Source: Hyunsoonleella aquatilis (GTDB lineage: Bacteria > Bacteroidota > Bacteroidia > Flavobacteriales > Flavobacteriaceae). From it: 64,000 bases of DNA. Position numbers and translations under genes: made by a program. Below the pieces are notes generated by a model. The model had not been told where the DNA came from, searched no databases, and was given only the letters and a program-made list of their open reading frames with translations. The stretch covers positions 62,001 to 126,000 of the forward strand of contig NZ_JACNMF010000002.1 of NCBI RefSeq assembly GCF_014270105.1, read 5' to 3'. Position 1 is the first letter of the stretch. Each line of letters begins with the position of its first letter. Positions 27,921 to 36,485 of the stretch are shown here, piece by piece.

Positions 27921-29279
27921 TTATTGAACTATATCATCAACATCTTTAACCTTGAATACTAAAGATGCGGCGATTAAAAAACTAACGCCACTCATCACTA
28001 ATGCGAATATGGCCTGATTGCCGTAAGCATATTTTACGAGTGGCCCACCAATTAAGGCATTTATAATTTGAGGAATCACAATGAAAAAATTAAAGATTCC
28101 CATGTAAACACCCATTTTTTTTGGAGAAATTGATCCTGCTAAAATTGCATAAGGCATAGCCAATATGCTTGCCCAAGCAATCCCAACACCTATCATCGAA
28201 AGAATAAGCCAGTTTTTATCCGGCATAATGTAAATAGACAACAAGCCTATACCACCAATAATTAGAGACACAGAGTGCGTTTTTTTACGACCAATTTTCT
28301 TAGCGATATAAGGCAGCGCAAAAGCATAAAATGCAGAAATAAAGTTATAAACACCGAAAAGGATGCCCACCCAATCGCCTGCATCTTGGTAACTACTACT
28401 GCTACTATCCGTATGCGGTAGGCCATAAATATGCTGTGCTATTGCTGGGGTTGCAAACACCCACATCCCAAAAAGCCCAAACCAGGAAAAAAACTGCACC
28501 CAACTTAACTGGCGCATGGTTTCTGGCATCTTTTTGAAATCTTCAAAAATATCCAATAAACTAGATTTTTCTTCTTCACCATCTTTTTCCATGGCTTCGG
28601 AATGGTCTTTTTCATCTTGAAAGCTTGCCAATTCTTCAGGAGAATATTCCTTTGTGGTAGTAACCGTAATCAGGATTGATACTACCAAAACAGCAGCACC
28701 TATGATAAAAGACAAAATCAAATTAAGAGGCACCGAGCCAGCAGTCGTTTCATTTGAAACGCCAAACCAATTTGCTAAAACATAGGGCAACCAAGAACCT
28801 ACTACGGCTCCAAAACCAATAAGTGCAGTTTGAACGCTAAAACCTAGCGTTCGTTGGTCTGTTCTTAAGTTATCTCCAACCAATGCTCGGAAAGGCTCCA
28901 TGGCAATATTAAATGAAGCATCCATAATCATCAGCATCCCAGCACCAACCCATAAAGCAGGTATAAATGCTATAAAAATATCGGCCTGTGGCATTAATAT
29001 TAACCCAATTGAGGCCAGAATAGCTCCCACCAAAAAATAAGGCTTTCTTCTGCCAAATCTACCCCAAGTTTTGTCGCTATAATGTCCAATGATGGGTTGA
29101 ACAATAAGCCCCATTAAAGGTGCAATGATCCAAAACCATGATAATTCATGAACATCCGCTCCAAAAATCTGAAGTATTCTACTGGCGTTTGCATTCTGAA
29201 GGGCGAAGCCCATCTGGATTCCCAAGAAACCGAAACTCATGTTCCAGATTTCCCAGAAACTTAATCGACGCTTTTCCAT
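27921..29279 (-). CDS. MFS sugar permease, probable maltose transporter
   Basis: A 452-residue inner-membrane protein with about 12 transmembrane helices. It starts with WEIWNMSFGFLGIQMGFALQ and has GRFGRRKPYFLVGAILAS after helix 2, typical of the GPH/SLC45-like MFS permeases found in Bacteroidetes starch loci. The central cytoplasmic loop is acidic (EKDHSEAMEKDGEEEK). It should carry maltose or short maltodextrins into the cytoplasm for the GH65 phosphorylase. It is the first enzyme/transport gene after lacI on the - strand. Confidence 0.88.
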   Translation of the reverse strand: MEKRRLSFWEIWNMSFGFLGIQMGFALQNANASRILQIFGADVHELSWFWIIAPLMGLIVQPIIGHYSDKTWGRFGRRKPYFLVGAILASIGLILMPQADIFIAFIPALWVGAGMLMIMDASFNIAMEPFRALVGDNLRTDQRTLGFSVQTALIGFGAVVGSWLPYVLANWFGVSNETTAGSVPLNLILSFIIGAAVLVVSILITVTTTKEYSPEELASFQDEKDHSEAMEKDGEEEKSSLLDIFEDFKKMPETMRQLSWVQFFSWFGLFGMWVFATPAIAQHIYGLPHTDSSSSSYQDAGDWVGILFGVYNFISAFYAFALPYIAKKIGRKKTHSVSLIIGGIGLLSIYIMPDKNWLILSMIGVGIAWASILAMPYAILAGSISPKKMGVYMGIFNFFIVIPQIINALIGGPLVKYAYGNQAIFALVMSGVSFLIAASLVFKVKDVDDIVQ

Positions 29280-29280
29280 T

Positions 29281-29310
29281 AAATAGTATTTTTAATGATT
29301 AATACTATTT
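29281..29310 (-). promoter_or_regulatory. Hairpin directly in front of the MFS start codon
   Basis: AAATAGTATT (29281-29290) and AATACTATTT (29301-29310) are perfect reverse complements with a 10-nt loop. In the mRNA the 3' arm ends one base before the ATG (29279), so folding would cover the initiation site. Either translational control or an operator is possible. Confidence 0.5.
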
Positions 29311-29370
29311 GATAAGCGATATTTTAGATATTACTTACCAAAACTTATGCGAGAAGTGAAAATATAAGTT

Positions 29371-29390
29371 TTGATTTCGAATCAAAGATA
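29371..29390 (-). promoter_or_regulatory. MFS promoter box with overlapping palindrome
   Basis: TATCTTTG on the - strand (29383-29390) matches TAnnTTTG. It overlaps the inverted repeat TTGATT-TCG-AATCAA (29371-29385). No TTG at a proper -33 distance was found. This would give the MFS-to-GH13 operon a start separate from lacI. Confidence 0.5.
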
Positions 29391-29434
29391 TAAAAGAATT
29401 TGGATTTTCCTAACGGCAAAATTTTGTTACGAAA

Positions 29435-30508
29435 CTATTTAGTAGATTCCCTTTCAATGATTTCGGTCTCGATAACCACCTTTATAAAGTCTCGTTTTTG
29501 GTCGTTATTTGTAAAGTATTGCTCGCTTTCCGCCTCCTCTGCTTCCAGTCTATCAATCAATAAATTAGCGGATTGCTCTCCCATTTTTTGGCCGTGCTGG
29601 CTTACCGTTGTCAGGCTTGGCGTAGCATGTTTTGAAAGCACGCCATCCGTAAAACCAATCACCTGCATATCGTCGGGAATGGTCAACCCTAATTTTCGGG
29701 CCACCTTCATTGCCGAAACAGCATAAAGCTCGTTTACAGCAAATACGCCATCGATAGAAGGATTCGATTTAAAAAAATGGGCGATTTCAGTTTCTAAAAG
29801 TTCTATATGATTCTCAACGTCCAAGCTATCGTCAATCTTTAGTATCAGGTTTGAATCAGCCTCAATCCCGCTACTTTGCAGAGCATCCAAGTAACCTTGA
29901 GTCCTAAGCCTACCAACGCTCACGTAGTCCATTGTGGTTATTAGTGCAATGTTTTTACATTCATTTTCAATCAACTTTTTCACGGCCTTAACCGCTCCAT
30001 TAAAATCATCCACAATCACCTTATCACATTGTACCTCATTCACTACCCTATCAAACATTACGATTGGCATTCCTTGATTGATCGTTGCATTAAAATGATG
30101 GTAATCCTGCTTTAAAAGTGTCTCTTTAGAAATGGATAAAATAAAGCCGTCAATACTACCGTTGGCCAACATTTCCATATTGATGATTTCCTTGGTAAAC
30201 GATTCATTGGAAAGTCCAACAATAACATTGTATCCACGACGATTGGCCACGCGCTCAATACCCCGAATAACGGTAGAAAAAAAGTGGTGAACAATTTCAG
30301 GAATAAGGATACCAATAGTCTTAGTTTTCCTGTTCTTTAGGCTAAGGGCAATGTTATTGGGCTTGTAGTTATAGAGTTTGGCAAAGGCTTGTATTTTTTG
30401 GGTGGTATCCTCACTAATCTCCTTACTATTGCTCAATGCCTTGGAAACCGTTGATACTGATACATCTAACTCCTTGGCTATCTGCTTTAATGTTATCTTT
30501 TTCTTCAT
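29435..30508 (-). CDS. LacI-family regulator of the alpha-glucan locus
   Basis: A 357-residue regulator. The N-terminal helix-turn-helix (TLKQIAKELDVSVSTVSKAL, then a hinge NNIALSLK) is classical LacI/GalR. The periplasmic-binding-like effector domain follows (TIGILIPEIVHHFFSTVIRG, GFILSIS, AITTMDYVSVGRLRTQG, DGVFAVNE). It lies at the divergence point of susCDEF and the - strand enzyme operon and probably senses a maltodextrin or phosphorylated sugar. Bacteroides sus loci use the unrelated SusR instead, so control differs here. Confidence 0.93.
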   Translation of the reverse strand: MKKKITLKQIAKELDVSVSTVSKALSNSKEISEDTTQKIQAFAKLYNYKPNNIALSLKNRKTKTIGILIPEIVHHFFSTVIRGIERVANRRGYNVIVGLSNESFTKEIINMEMLANGSIDGFILSISKETLLKQDYHHFNATINQGMPIVMFDRVVNEVQCDKVIVDDFNGAVKAVKKLIENECKNIALITTMDYVSVGRLRTQGYLDALQSSGIEADSNLILKIDDSLDVENHIELLETEIAHFFKSNPSIDGVFAVNELYAVSAMKVARKLGLTIPDDMQVIGFTDGVLSKHATPSLTTVSQHGQKMGEQSANLLIDRLEAEEAESEQYFTNNDQKRDFIKVVIETEIIERESTK

Positions 30509-30556
30509 GGATTGAAATTCACTCTAAAATAACAATTATTCCATTCTTTTCTACAC

Positions 30557-30568
30557 TATGCATGCATA
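30557..30568. promoter_or_regulatory. 12-bp perfect palindrome upstream of lacI
   Basis: TATGCATGCATA reads identically on both strands, 49 nt upstream of the lacI ATG. It is a possible regulator site, but does not resemble the LacI-type palindrome at 30635. Confidence 0.35.
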
Positions 30569-30634
30569 ATTATTTGATAGCCTAAAAATGATTATTTCTC
30601 AATTTTAGAGCCAAATAATAAAAAGTTGTCAACA

Positions 30635-30648
30635 CGAAAACGTTTTCG
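30635..30648. promoter_or_regulatory. LacI-type operator upstream of susC
   Basis: CGAAAACGTTTTCG is a perfect 14-bp palindrome with the central CG and A/T flanks typical of LacI/GalR operators. It lies between divergent lacI and susC, 47-60 bp upstream of the susC -7 box. That position suits activation, or repression by looping, better than simple promoter blocking. Confidence 0.8.
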
Positions 30649-30694
30649 TTAAATATTTCGTAATTAAAAATTATTTCTTAACAATTCCTTTACA

Positions 30695-30702
30695 TAATTT
30701 TG
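30695..30702 (+). promoter_or_regulatory. -7 promoter box of the susCDEF operon
   Basis: TAATTTTG matches TAnnTTTG and lies 54 nt before the susC ATG. A recognisable -33 TTG is missing, which would fit a promoter that needs an activator. Confidence 0.6.
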
Positions 30703-30756
30703 ACGTGAGAAGTGAAAGTATAACTGACTAATTAATACATTAATTTAACAAACTGT

Positions 30757-33705
30757 ATGAAAACAAATACTAAAAATTTACTGTTTTTGCTACTGGTTTT
30801 CCCGGTATTTTTATTCGGGCAAAATTTGGTTAAGGGAACGGTAACAGAACAGTCAACTTCCATCCCACTCCCGGGCGTTAATGTTGTTATTAAAGGCACA
30901 ACAACAGGTACGGCCACGGATTTTGGTGGAAACTACCAGATTGAAGTCAATAACGGCGATGTTATTGTATTCTCCTATGTGGGCTATCAATCCAAAGAAA
31001 TCACTTATTCTGGTCAAACCTCTTTGGATGTTCAGTTATCCGAAGACGCGGCGCAACTGGAAGAAATTGTGGTGATCGGTTATGGTTCCACAACCAAAAA
31101 AGACGCTACCGGTTCGGTTGAGGCCATAACACAAGAAGACTTTACCAAAGGTAACATTGTAACAGCCGAAAACCTTTTAAACGGTCGTGTTGCCGGTGTG
31201 AGTGTTAATACTAGTGGTGCACCAGGTTCTGGTTCCCAAATCAGAATTCGGGGTGGTTCTTCAATTAATGCATCCAATGACCCTTTAATTATTATTGACG
31301 GTTTACCTATTGATAATAAAGGTGTTACTGGATCCAGAGGTGTGTTAGCTTCCATCAACCCAAATGATATCGATTCATTTTCCGTTTTGAAAGATGCGTC
31401 GGCCACCGCTATCTACGGGTCTCGAGCTGCGAATGGTGTAATCATTATAGTTACCAAAAAAGGTAAATCTACTTTTAGCGCTACATATGATACACAATTT
31501 AGTTTTGGCGAGGTAACAGACTATATCGACGTATTTTCTGCTGATGCCTTCCGTCAATTAGTGGCTAGCCAACCCATCAACAATCAAACTATTGATGAGA
31601 GTTTATTGGGAAATGCTAACACGAATTGGCAAGAGGAAATTTTTAGAAGCACTGCAGCTTCAAGTCAACATAATATATCAATGCAAGGCTCCTTACTTAA
31701 GGTGCTACCAACTAGATTTTCCTTTGGAGCGGTGAAACAAGAAGGTGTATTACAAACTTCAGATTTTGATAGACGAAATTTAAGTATCGCTTTAAATCCA
31801 ACGTTTTTTGATGATCATTTAAAAGTAAACTTAAACGCCAATTTGGCTTTCGAGGACAACCGTTTTGCGGATGCCGGACAAATCGGTGCAGCTATGCGCT
31901 ACGATCCTACGCAACCTGTTTTTGATCCTTCTTCTCCATTTGGAGGTTATTACCAGCACAGGGATGGTAATATTATATCCATTGGCACCCAAAACCCTGT
32001 AGCTTCTTTATTACAAAGAAATAATACAGGTGATGCCAATAGAGCTTATGGTAATTTGAATTTCGATTATAAATTCCATTTCTTACCAGAATTAAGAGCA
32101 GTATTGAATTTAGGTTTTGACCAAACAAAATCTACAGGTTTTGATATCAAGGACAGAGGAGCTGCTACAACCGATCTGCAACAAATATTCCTAGGTGAAT
32201 TCAAACAAAATAATCAAATTAGAATCAACAGACTTTTAGATGGTTATTTAACCTATAAGAAAGATTTTGACAAATTTGGCACTGAATTTACGGCTGGGTA
32301 TTCCTATCAGCGTTTTATTAACAACGGTAAAAATGGTAGAAATATTCAAGATCCAGCAGATGTAGATGATAATTATGCAGACCCTGATATTGTTTTAATT
32401 GGATTTTTTGGAAGGGCAAATATCAGTTTCCTCGACAAATACTTATTAACTCTTACCTACAGGCGAGACGGAACCTCCCGTTTTGGTGAAAACAATAGAT
32501 GGGGCAATTTCCCTGCTGCAGCGTTCGCATGGAATATTAGCGATGAAGATTTCCTTAAAGATTCCGAAACCATTTCAAATTTGAAACTAAGGGTTGGTTT
32601 TGGTATTACTGGACAACAGGATATTGACGAGAAAGACATATTCTTGAACCGCTATAGAAGTGGTGATGGCAATTCTCAATACCAGTTTGGCAATTCAGTA
32701 ATTCAATCCTTGATTGCTTCGGAAATCAATCCAGATCTAAAATGGGAAGAGACGACCACGATTGAATTTGGTGTTGATTATGGCCTTTTTGGCAATAAGG
32801 TTTCGGGTTCATTAAACTTCTTTCAGAAGAATTCAACCGACTTATTATTTACAGCTACAGTTGCTGACGGTACCAACTTTTCAAACAGTGTCATCCAAAA
32901 CATTGGTGAACTACAGATTCAAGGTATGGAATTCTCTGTAAATACTGACGTTGTAAACACTGATGATTTTAAAGTAGATTTTAACTTCAACGCCACATTA
33001 TTGGACAGAGAAATCCAAGAATTAGCACTTGGCCAAGATGTGAGAACAGGAGGAATTTCTGGAGGAACGGGTAATAATATTCAAATCCATAGGGAGGGCG
33101 AAGCGCCTAATTCCTTCTACGTATTTAAGCAATTGTACGACCCATCCGGCAACCCAATTGAAGGTGCCTATGCGGATTTGAATGGCGATAATGTGATTAA
33201 TGATGAAGACCGCTATATCAAAGAAAATCCTGGTGCTAATACCATTTTAGGTTTTCAATCGAACATCTTTTACAAGAATTTTGATTTTGCCTTTAACTTA
33301 AGGGCTAACCTTGGCAACTACGTTTACAATAACGTTAGATCTTCAAAATCTCAATATGCATTGTTGTTGGATAACGGAATACCGGCCAACGTGCCAACGT
33401 CTGTTTTGGAAACCAATTTCCAAAATACCTCGGACGTCATCACCTCTGATATTTATGTAGAAAACGCTTCATTTTTAAGAATGGATAATATAACTTTAGG
33501 CTACACCTTTAATGAGATATCTAATTCACTTAAAAGTGTCAGAATTTGGGGTGGTGTTCAAAACGTATTCACCATTACCGAATACAGCGGATTAGACCCA
33601 GAGGTAACGGATAACGATTCCGATCTTACTTTGACTTTAGGAATCGACAACGTAGTTTACCCTAGACCAAGAACTTTCTTGGTGGGTGCTAATTTTAAAT
33701 TTTAA
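30757..33705 (+). CDS. susC: SusC-like TonB-dependent outer-membrane transporter
   Basis: A 982-residue outer-membrane protein with signal NLLFLLLVFPVFLFGQ. A carboxypeptidase-regulatory-like beta domain comes first (VKGTVTEQSTSIPLPGVNVV), then the TonB box/plug region (EEIVVIGYGSTTKKDATGSV, RIRGGSSINASNDPLIIIDG, ATAIYGSRAANGVIIIVTKK), then the 22-strand barrel ending in VGANFKF. It imports maltooligosaccharides together with SusD using TonB energy. It is the first gene of susCDEF, with 12 nt to susD. Confidence 0.96.
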   Translation: MKTNTKNLLFLLLVFPVFLFGQNLVKGTVTEQSTSIPLPGVNVVIKGTTTGTATDFGGNYQIEVNNGDVIVFSYVGYQSKEITYSGQTSLDVQLSEDAAQLEEIVVIGYGSTTKKDATGSVEAITQEDFTKGNIVTAENLLNGRVAGVSVNTSGAPGSGSQIRIRGGSSINASNDPLIIIDGLPIDNKGVTGSRGVLASINPNDIDSFSVLKDASATAIYGSRAANGVIIIVTKKGKSTFSATYDTQFSFGEVTDYIDVFSADAFRQLVASQPINNQTIDESLLGNANTNWQEEIFRSTAASSQHNISMQGSLLKVLPTRFSFGAVKQEGVLQTSDFDRRNLSIALNPTFFDDHLKVNLNANLAFEDNRFADAGQIGAAMRYDPTQPVFDPSSPFGGYYQHRDGNIISIGTQNPVASLLQRNNTGDANRAYGNLNFDYKFHFLPELRAVLNLGFDQTKSTGFDIKDRGAATTDLQQIFLGEFKQNNQIRINRLLDGYLTYKKDFDKFGTEFTAGYSYQRFINNGKNGRNIQDPADVDDNYADPDIVLIGFFGRANISFLDKYLLTLTYRRDGTSRFGENNRWGNFPAAAFAWNISDEDFLKDSETISNLKLRVGFGITGQQDIDEKDIFLNRYRSGDGNSQYQFGNSVIQSLIASEINPDLKWEETTTIEFGVDYGLFGNKVSGSLNFFQKNSTDLLFTATVADGTNFSNSVIQNIGELQIQGMEFSVNTDVVNTDDFKVDFNFNATLLDREIQELALGQDVRTGGISGGTGNNIQIHREGEAPNSFYVFKQLYDPSGNPIEGAYADLNGDNVINDEDRYIKENPGANTILGFQSNIFYKNFDFAFNLRANLGNYVYNNVRSSKSQYALLLDNGIPANVPTSVLETNFQNTSDVITSDIYVENASFLRMDNITLGYTFNEISNSLKSVRIWGGVQNVFTITEYSGLDPEVTDNDSDLTLTLGIDNVVYPRPRTFLVGANFKF

Positions 33706-33717
33706 AAAAACCAAACT

Positions 33718-35322
33718 ATGAATACAAGATTTAAAATACACAACACATTTGGCTTGGTATTGTTGTTTATCGCTACATTGACCTCATGTACGGATGACTT
33801 AAATATCACACCAAACGACGATCAAACCACATTAGGTGAAGATTTGTTTCAAGACGAACGAGCCTATAAGCAAGTTTTAGCAGGTATTTATGCTAACTTA
33901 GCTTTAACGGGAACAGATGGCCCTGAAAGTTCAAACTTAAAGGGTATCGATGCCGGTACTAGCCAATTTGGGCGGGTACTACTGTATACTCAAACTCTAT
34001 CGGCCGATCAAATGATTTGGTCCTATGAAAACGACCCTGGAGCTCGCGAAATCCAAAGAAACATTTGGACTTCCCAAAACCCATTATTGTTGGGTATGTT
34101 CAGCAGGGCGCATTTATCTATCGCTTTAGCAAACAACTATTTACGCGAAACCACCGATGGCGCATTAGACGGTCGTGGCGTTTCTTCAGCTATTCGCAGT
34201 GAAATTCCAGCTTATCGTGCTGAAGCTAGGTTACTAAGAGCTATGGCTTACTATTATATGATGGATCTTTTTGGGCAGGCCAACTTCTCAGATGAAACCA
34301 CTCCTGTAAATGATCCAGAACCTGAAGCATATAACAGAATTCAACTCTTCGATTATATAGAATCTGAATTACTGGCCATTGAAAACGATTTGGCAGATCC
34401 TGGCCAAAATGAATACGGTAGAGCTGATAAGGGCGTAGCCTACATGCTTTTGGCAAAAATATATTTGAATGCTGAGGTGTATATCAATGAGGCCCATTAC
34501 ACAGAATGCCTTACGTATTGCGAAAGAATTATTAGTGGCGGTTATCAATTGGCCGATAGCTATCTGCACAATTTTATGGCAGACAACAACACCAATTCTG
34601 CAACCAAGGAAATCATCTTCCCAATTGTTTCGGATGGTATTACCGTACAAAACTACGGGCCTACCACAGTGATGATCAACGGATCTGTAGGTAGTATCGA
34701 GAAAAACGGATCCGAAGTTGGCGTAGGTGCTGGCGGATGGGGCGGAGCCCTTAGAGTAAGAAAGCAATTGGCGGATTTATTCGGAGCTGGCTTCAATACT
34801 GATGATAGAAACACGATTATTTCAGCAGGCCGACCTATTGAAATCACCGATATCTCAGACAAGGATACTGGATATATTCTTCAAAAGTATTCAAATGCAA
34901 CTTCTACCGGAGATTTTGGCCCAGACCAAACTTTTGTTGATACGGATTTCCCGTTGTTCAGATTAGCTGATGTCTATTTGATGTATGCTGAAGCCCATTT
35001 AAGAGGTGGCGGCGGTACACTTTCAGCTGCAGTTGACTATTTCAATGCCCTAAGGACTAGATCTAACAATCCAAATACTATTACTTCAGGAGAACTGACT
35101 TTGGATTTGATCTTAGATGAAAGAGCACGTGAACTACACTGGGAAGCCCACAGGAGACAGGATTTAATCCGATATGGAAGGTTTACCGGTGGCAGTTATA
35201 ACTGGGTTTGGAAAGGCAATGGCAGTAATGGTATATCACTTCCTGCACACTTTGACCTATATCCAATTCCTGTAGGTAGCTTAGCGGCCAACCCTAACCT
35301 TACGCAAAACCCTGGGTATTAA
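33718..35322 (+). CDS. susD: SusD-like surface glycan-binding lipoprotein
   Basis: A 534-residue lipoprotein (LLFIATLTSCT). The SusD/RagB fold is shown by YRAEARLLRAMAYYYMMDLF near residue 165, by TPR-like helices, and by the C-terminal ILDERARELHWEAHRRQDLI and LYPIPVGSLAANPNLTQNPGY. It forms the lid of the SusC transporter on the cell surface and binds alpha-glucan. Spacing to both neighbours (12 and 14 nt) shows a single operon. Confidence 0.96.
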   Translation: MNTRFKIHNTFGLVLLFIATLTSCTDDLNITPNDDQTTLGEDLFQDERAYKQVLAGIYANLALTGTDGPESSNLKGIDAGTSQFGRVLLYTQTLSADQMIWSYENDPGAREIQRNIWTSQNPLLLGMFSRAHLSIALANNYLRETTDGALDGRGVSSAIRSEIPAYRAEARLLRAMAYYYMMDLFGQANFSDETTPVNDPEPEAYNRIQLFDYIESELLAIENDLADPGQNEYGRADKGVAYMLLAKIYLNAEVYINEAHYTECLTYCERIISGGYQLADSYLHNFMADNNTNSATKEIIFPIVSDGITVQNYGPTTVMINGSVGSIEKNGSEVGVGAGGWGGALRVRKQLADLFGAGFNTDDRNTIISAGRPIEITDISDKDTGYILQKYSNATSTGDFGPDQTFVDTDFPLFRLADVYLMYAEAHLRGGGGTLSAAVDYFNALRTRSNNPNTITSGELTLDLILDERARELHWEAHRRQDLIRYGRFTGGSYNWVWKGNGSNGISLPAHFDLYPIPVGSLAANPNLTQNPGY

Positions 35323-35336
35323 TATTTAAAAGATTT

Positions 35337-36467
35337 ATGATGAAATATATTAAAAACATATCAATATTTGTCCTTGCGGTATGCACCGCAGTACTGGCAA
35401 GTTCGTGCGAAGATGGGACAGATGAATTCTTGGTCTCAGAAACGGCTCCAGTTCTATTATCCGATTTATCGATTAACAACATAGAGTTGGATCCCGTAAA
35501 CGTTAACAACCCAGCAATGACATTAACCTGGACGGAAGCTAATTACGGTCAACAAGCTACTGTAAACTACAATATAGAAATTGCAGCAGACGAGGCTTTT
35601 ACGAACCCTACCACAGCCTCGAGCGTAAGTGGGAACAATACCGCTACGCTTTCAGTTAGTGAGCTAAACTCTGCGGCAGGTACGCTTGGATTACCGCCTT
35701 TTGCGTGGAATACCTTATATGCACGTGTGGTATCTTCCTTAGGAACACAAAACGGAATAGCGGTAGCTTCTAATAGCATTAGTTTTATGGTATTCCCATA
35801 CTTTAACTATCCATTTGATGACTACTATTTAGTTGGAAACGGTGTGGCTCCTGGATGGGACAATAACGCCAACAACCCAGCATTGTTTAGAGATGCAGGC
35901 AATCAAAATCTATATCATTATACTGGTTTTTTTACCAATAGTTCTGGCGACTTTGGAGAGGGAAGGTTCAAAGTTTTAGAATCCAGAGGGCTTTGGCAAC
36001 CGCAATGGGGAGTAACGGATAATGAAGGTGATGATGTCATTAAAACAGGTGGGGATATTGCCGGTAATCCTGGAACTCAAGGAAGCGATCCAGGAAGGTT
36101 TGGAGTTGCCAGTTCTGGGTATTATCACTTCACCATTAATTTCGGTGACCAGAGTTACACTATGGAGCCTTATGATGCTTCAGGCGCAACCGATTTTACT
36201 TCTATGGAAATCCAAGGTTCCGCCACTACGATAGCAGCCATGACACAGTCTAGTTTCGATAGTCATATTTGGAACATTCCAAGTGTACGCCTTGTACCTG
36301 GCGAGCTCCAATTCGTCACCAACACAGGAAGCAGCTGGGGCGGCAGCACTGAATTTTCAGGACAGGCAACAGAAGGCGGAAGTATCCCTGTGGTTGTAGA
36401 AGACGATTACGAGGTTTGGTTTAACGATTTAGATGGTCGTTATATACTAATTCCATTGAATTTATAA
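35337..36467 (+). CDS. SusE-like starch-binding lipoprotein
   Basis: A 376-residue lipoprotein (AVLASSCED). An N-terminal SusE-type immunoglobulin-like domain (LTWTEANYGQQATVNYNIEI) is followed by beta-sandwich starch-binding domains starting at YYLVGNGVAPGWDNN, with the aromatic patch LWQPQWG. The C-terminal end is YEVWFNDLDGRYILIP. It should present glucan to SusCD on the outer surface. It shares these motifs with the next gene, so the pair arose by duplication. Shorter than the neighbour by one N-terminal domain. Confidence 0.88.
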   Translation: MMKYIKNISIFVLAVCTAVLASSCEDGTDEFLVSETAPVLLSDLSINNIELDPVNVNNPAMTLTWTEANYGQQATVNYNIEIAADEAFTNPTTASSVSGNNTATLSVSELNSAAGTLGLPPFAWNTLYARVVSSLGTQNGIAVASNSISFMVFPYFNYPFDDYYLVGNGVAPGWDNNANNPALFRDAGNQNLYHYTGFFTNSSGDFGEGRFKVLESRGLWQPQWGVTDNEGDDVIKTGGDIAGNPGTQGSDPGRFGVASSGYYHFTINFGDQSYTMEPYDASGATDFTSMEIQGSATTIAAMTQSSFDSHIWNIPSVRLVPGELQFVTNTGSSWGGSTEFSGQATEGGSIPVVVEDDYEVWFNDLDGRYILIPLNL

Positions 36468-36485
36468 TCATAAAAAAAATTAGAT

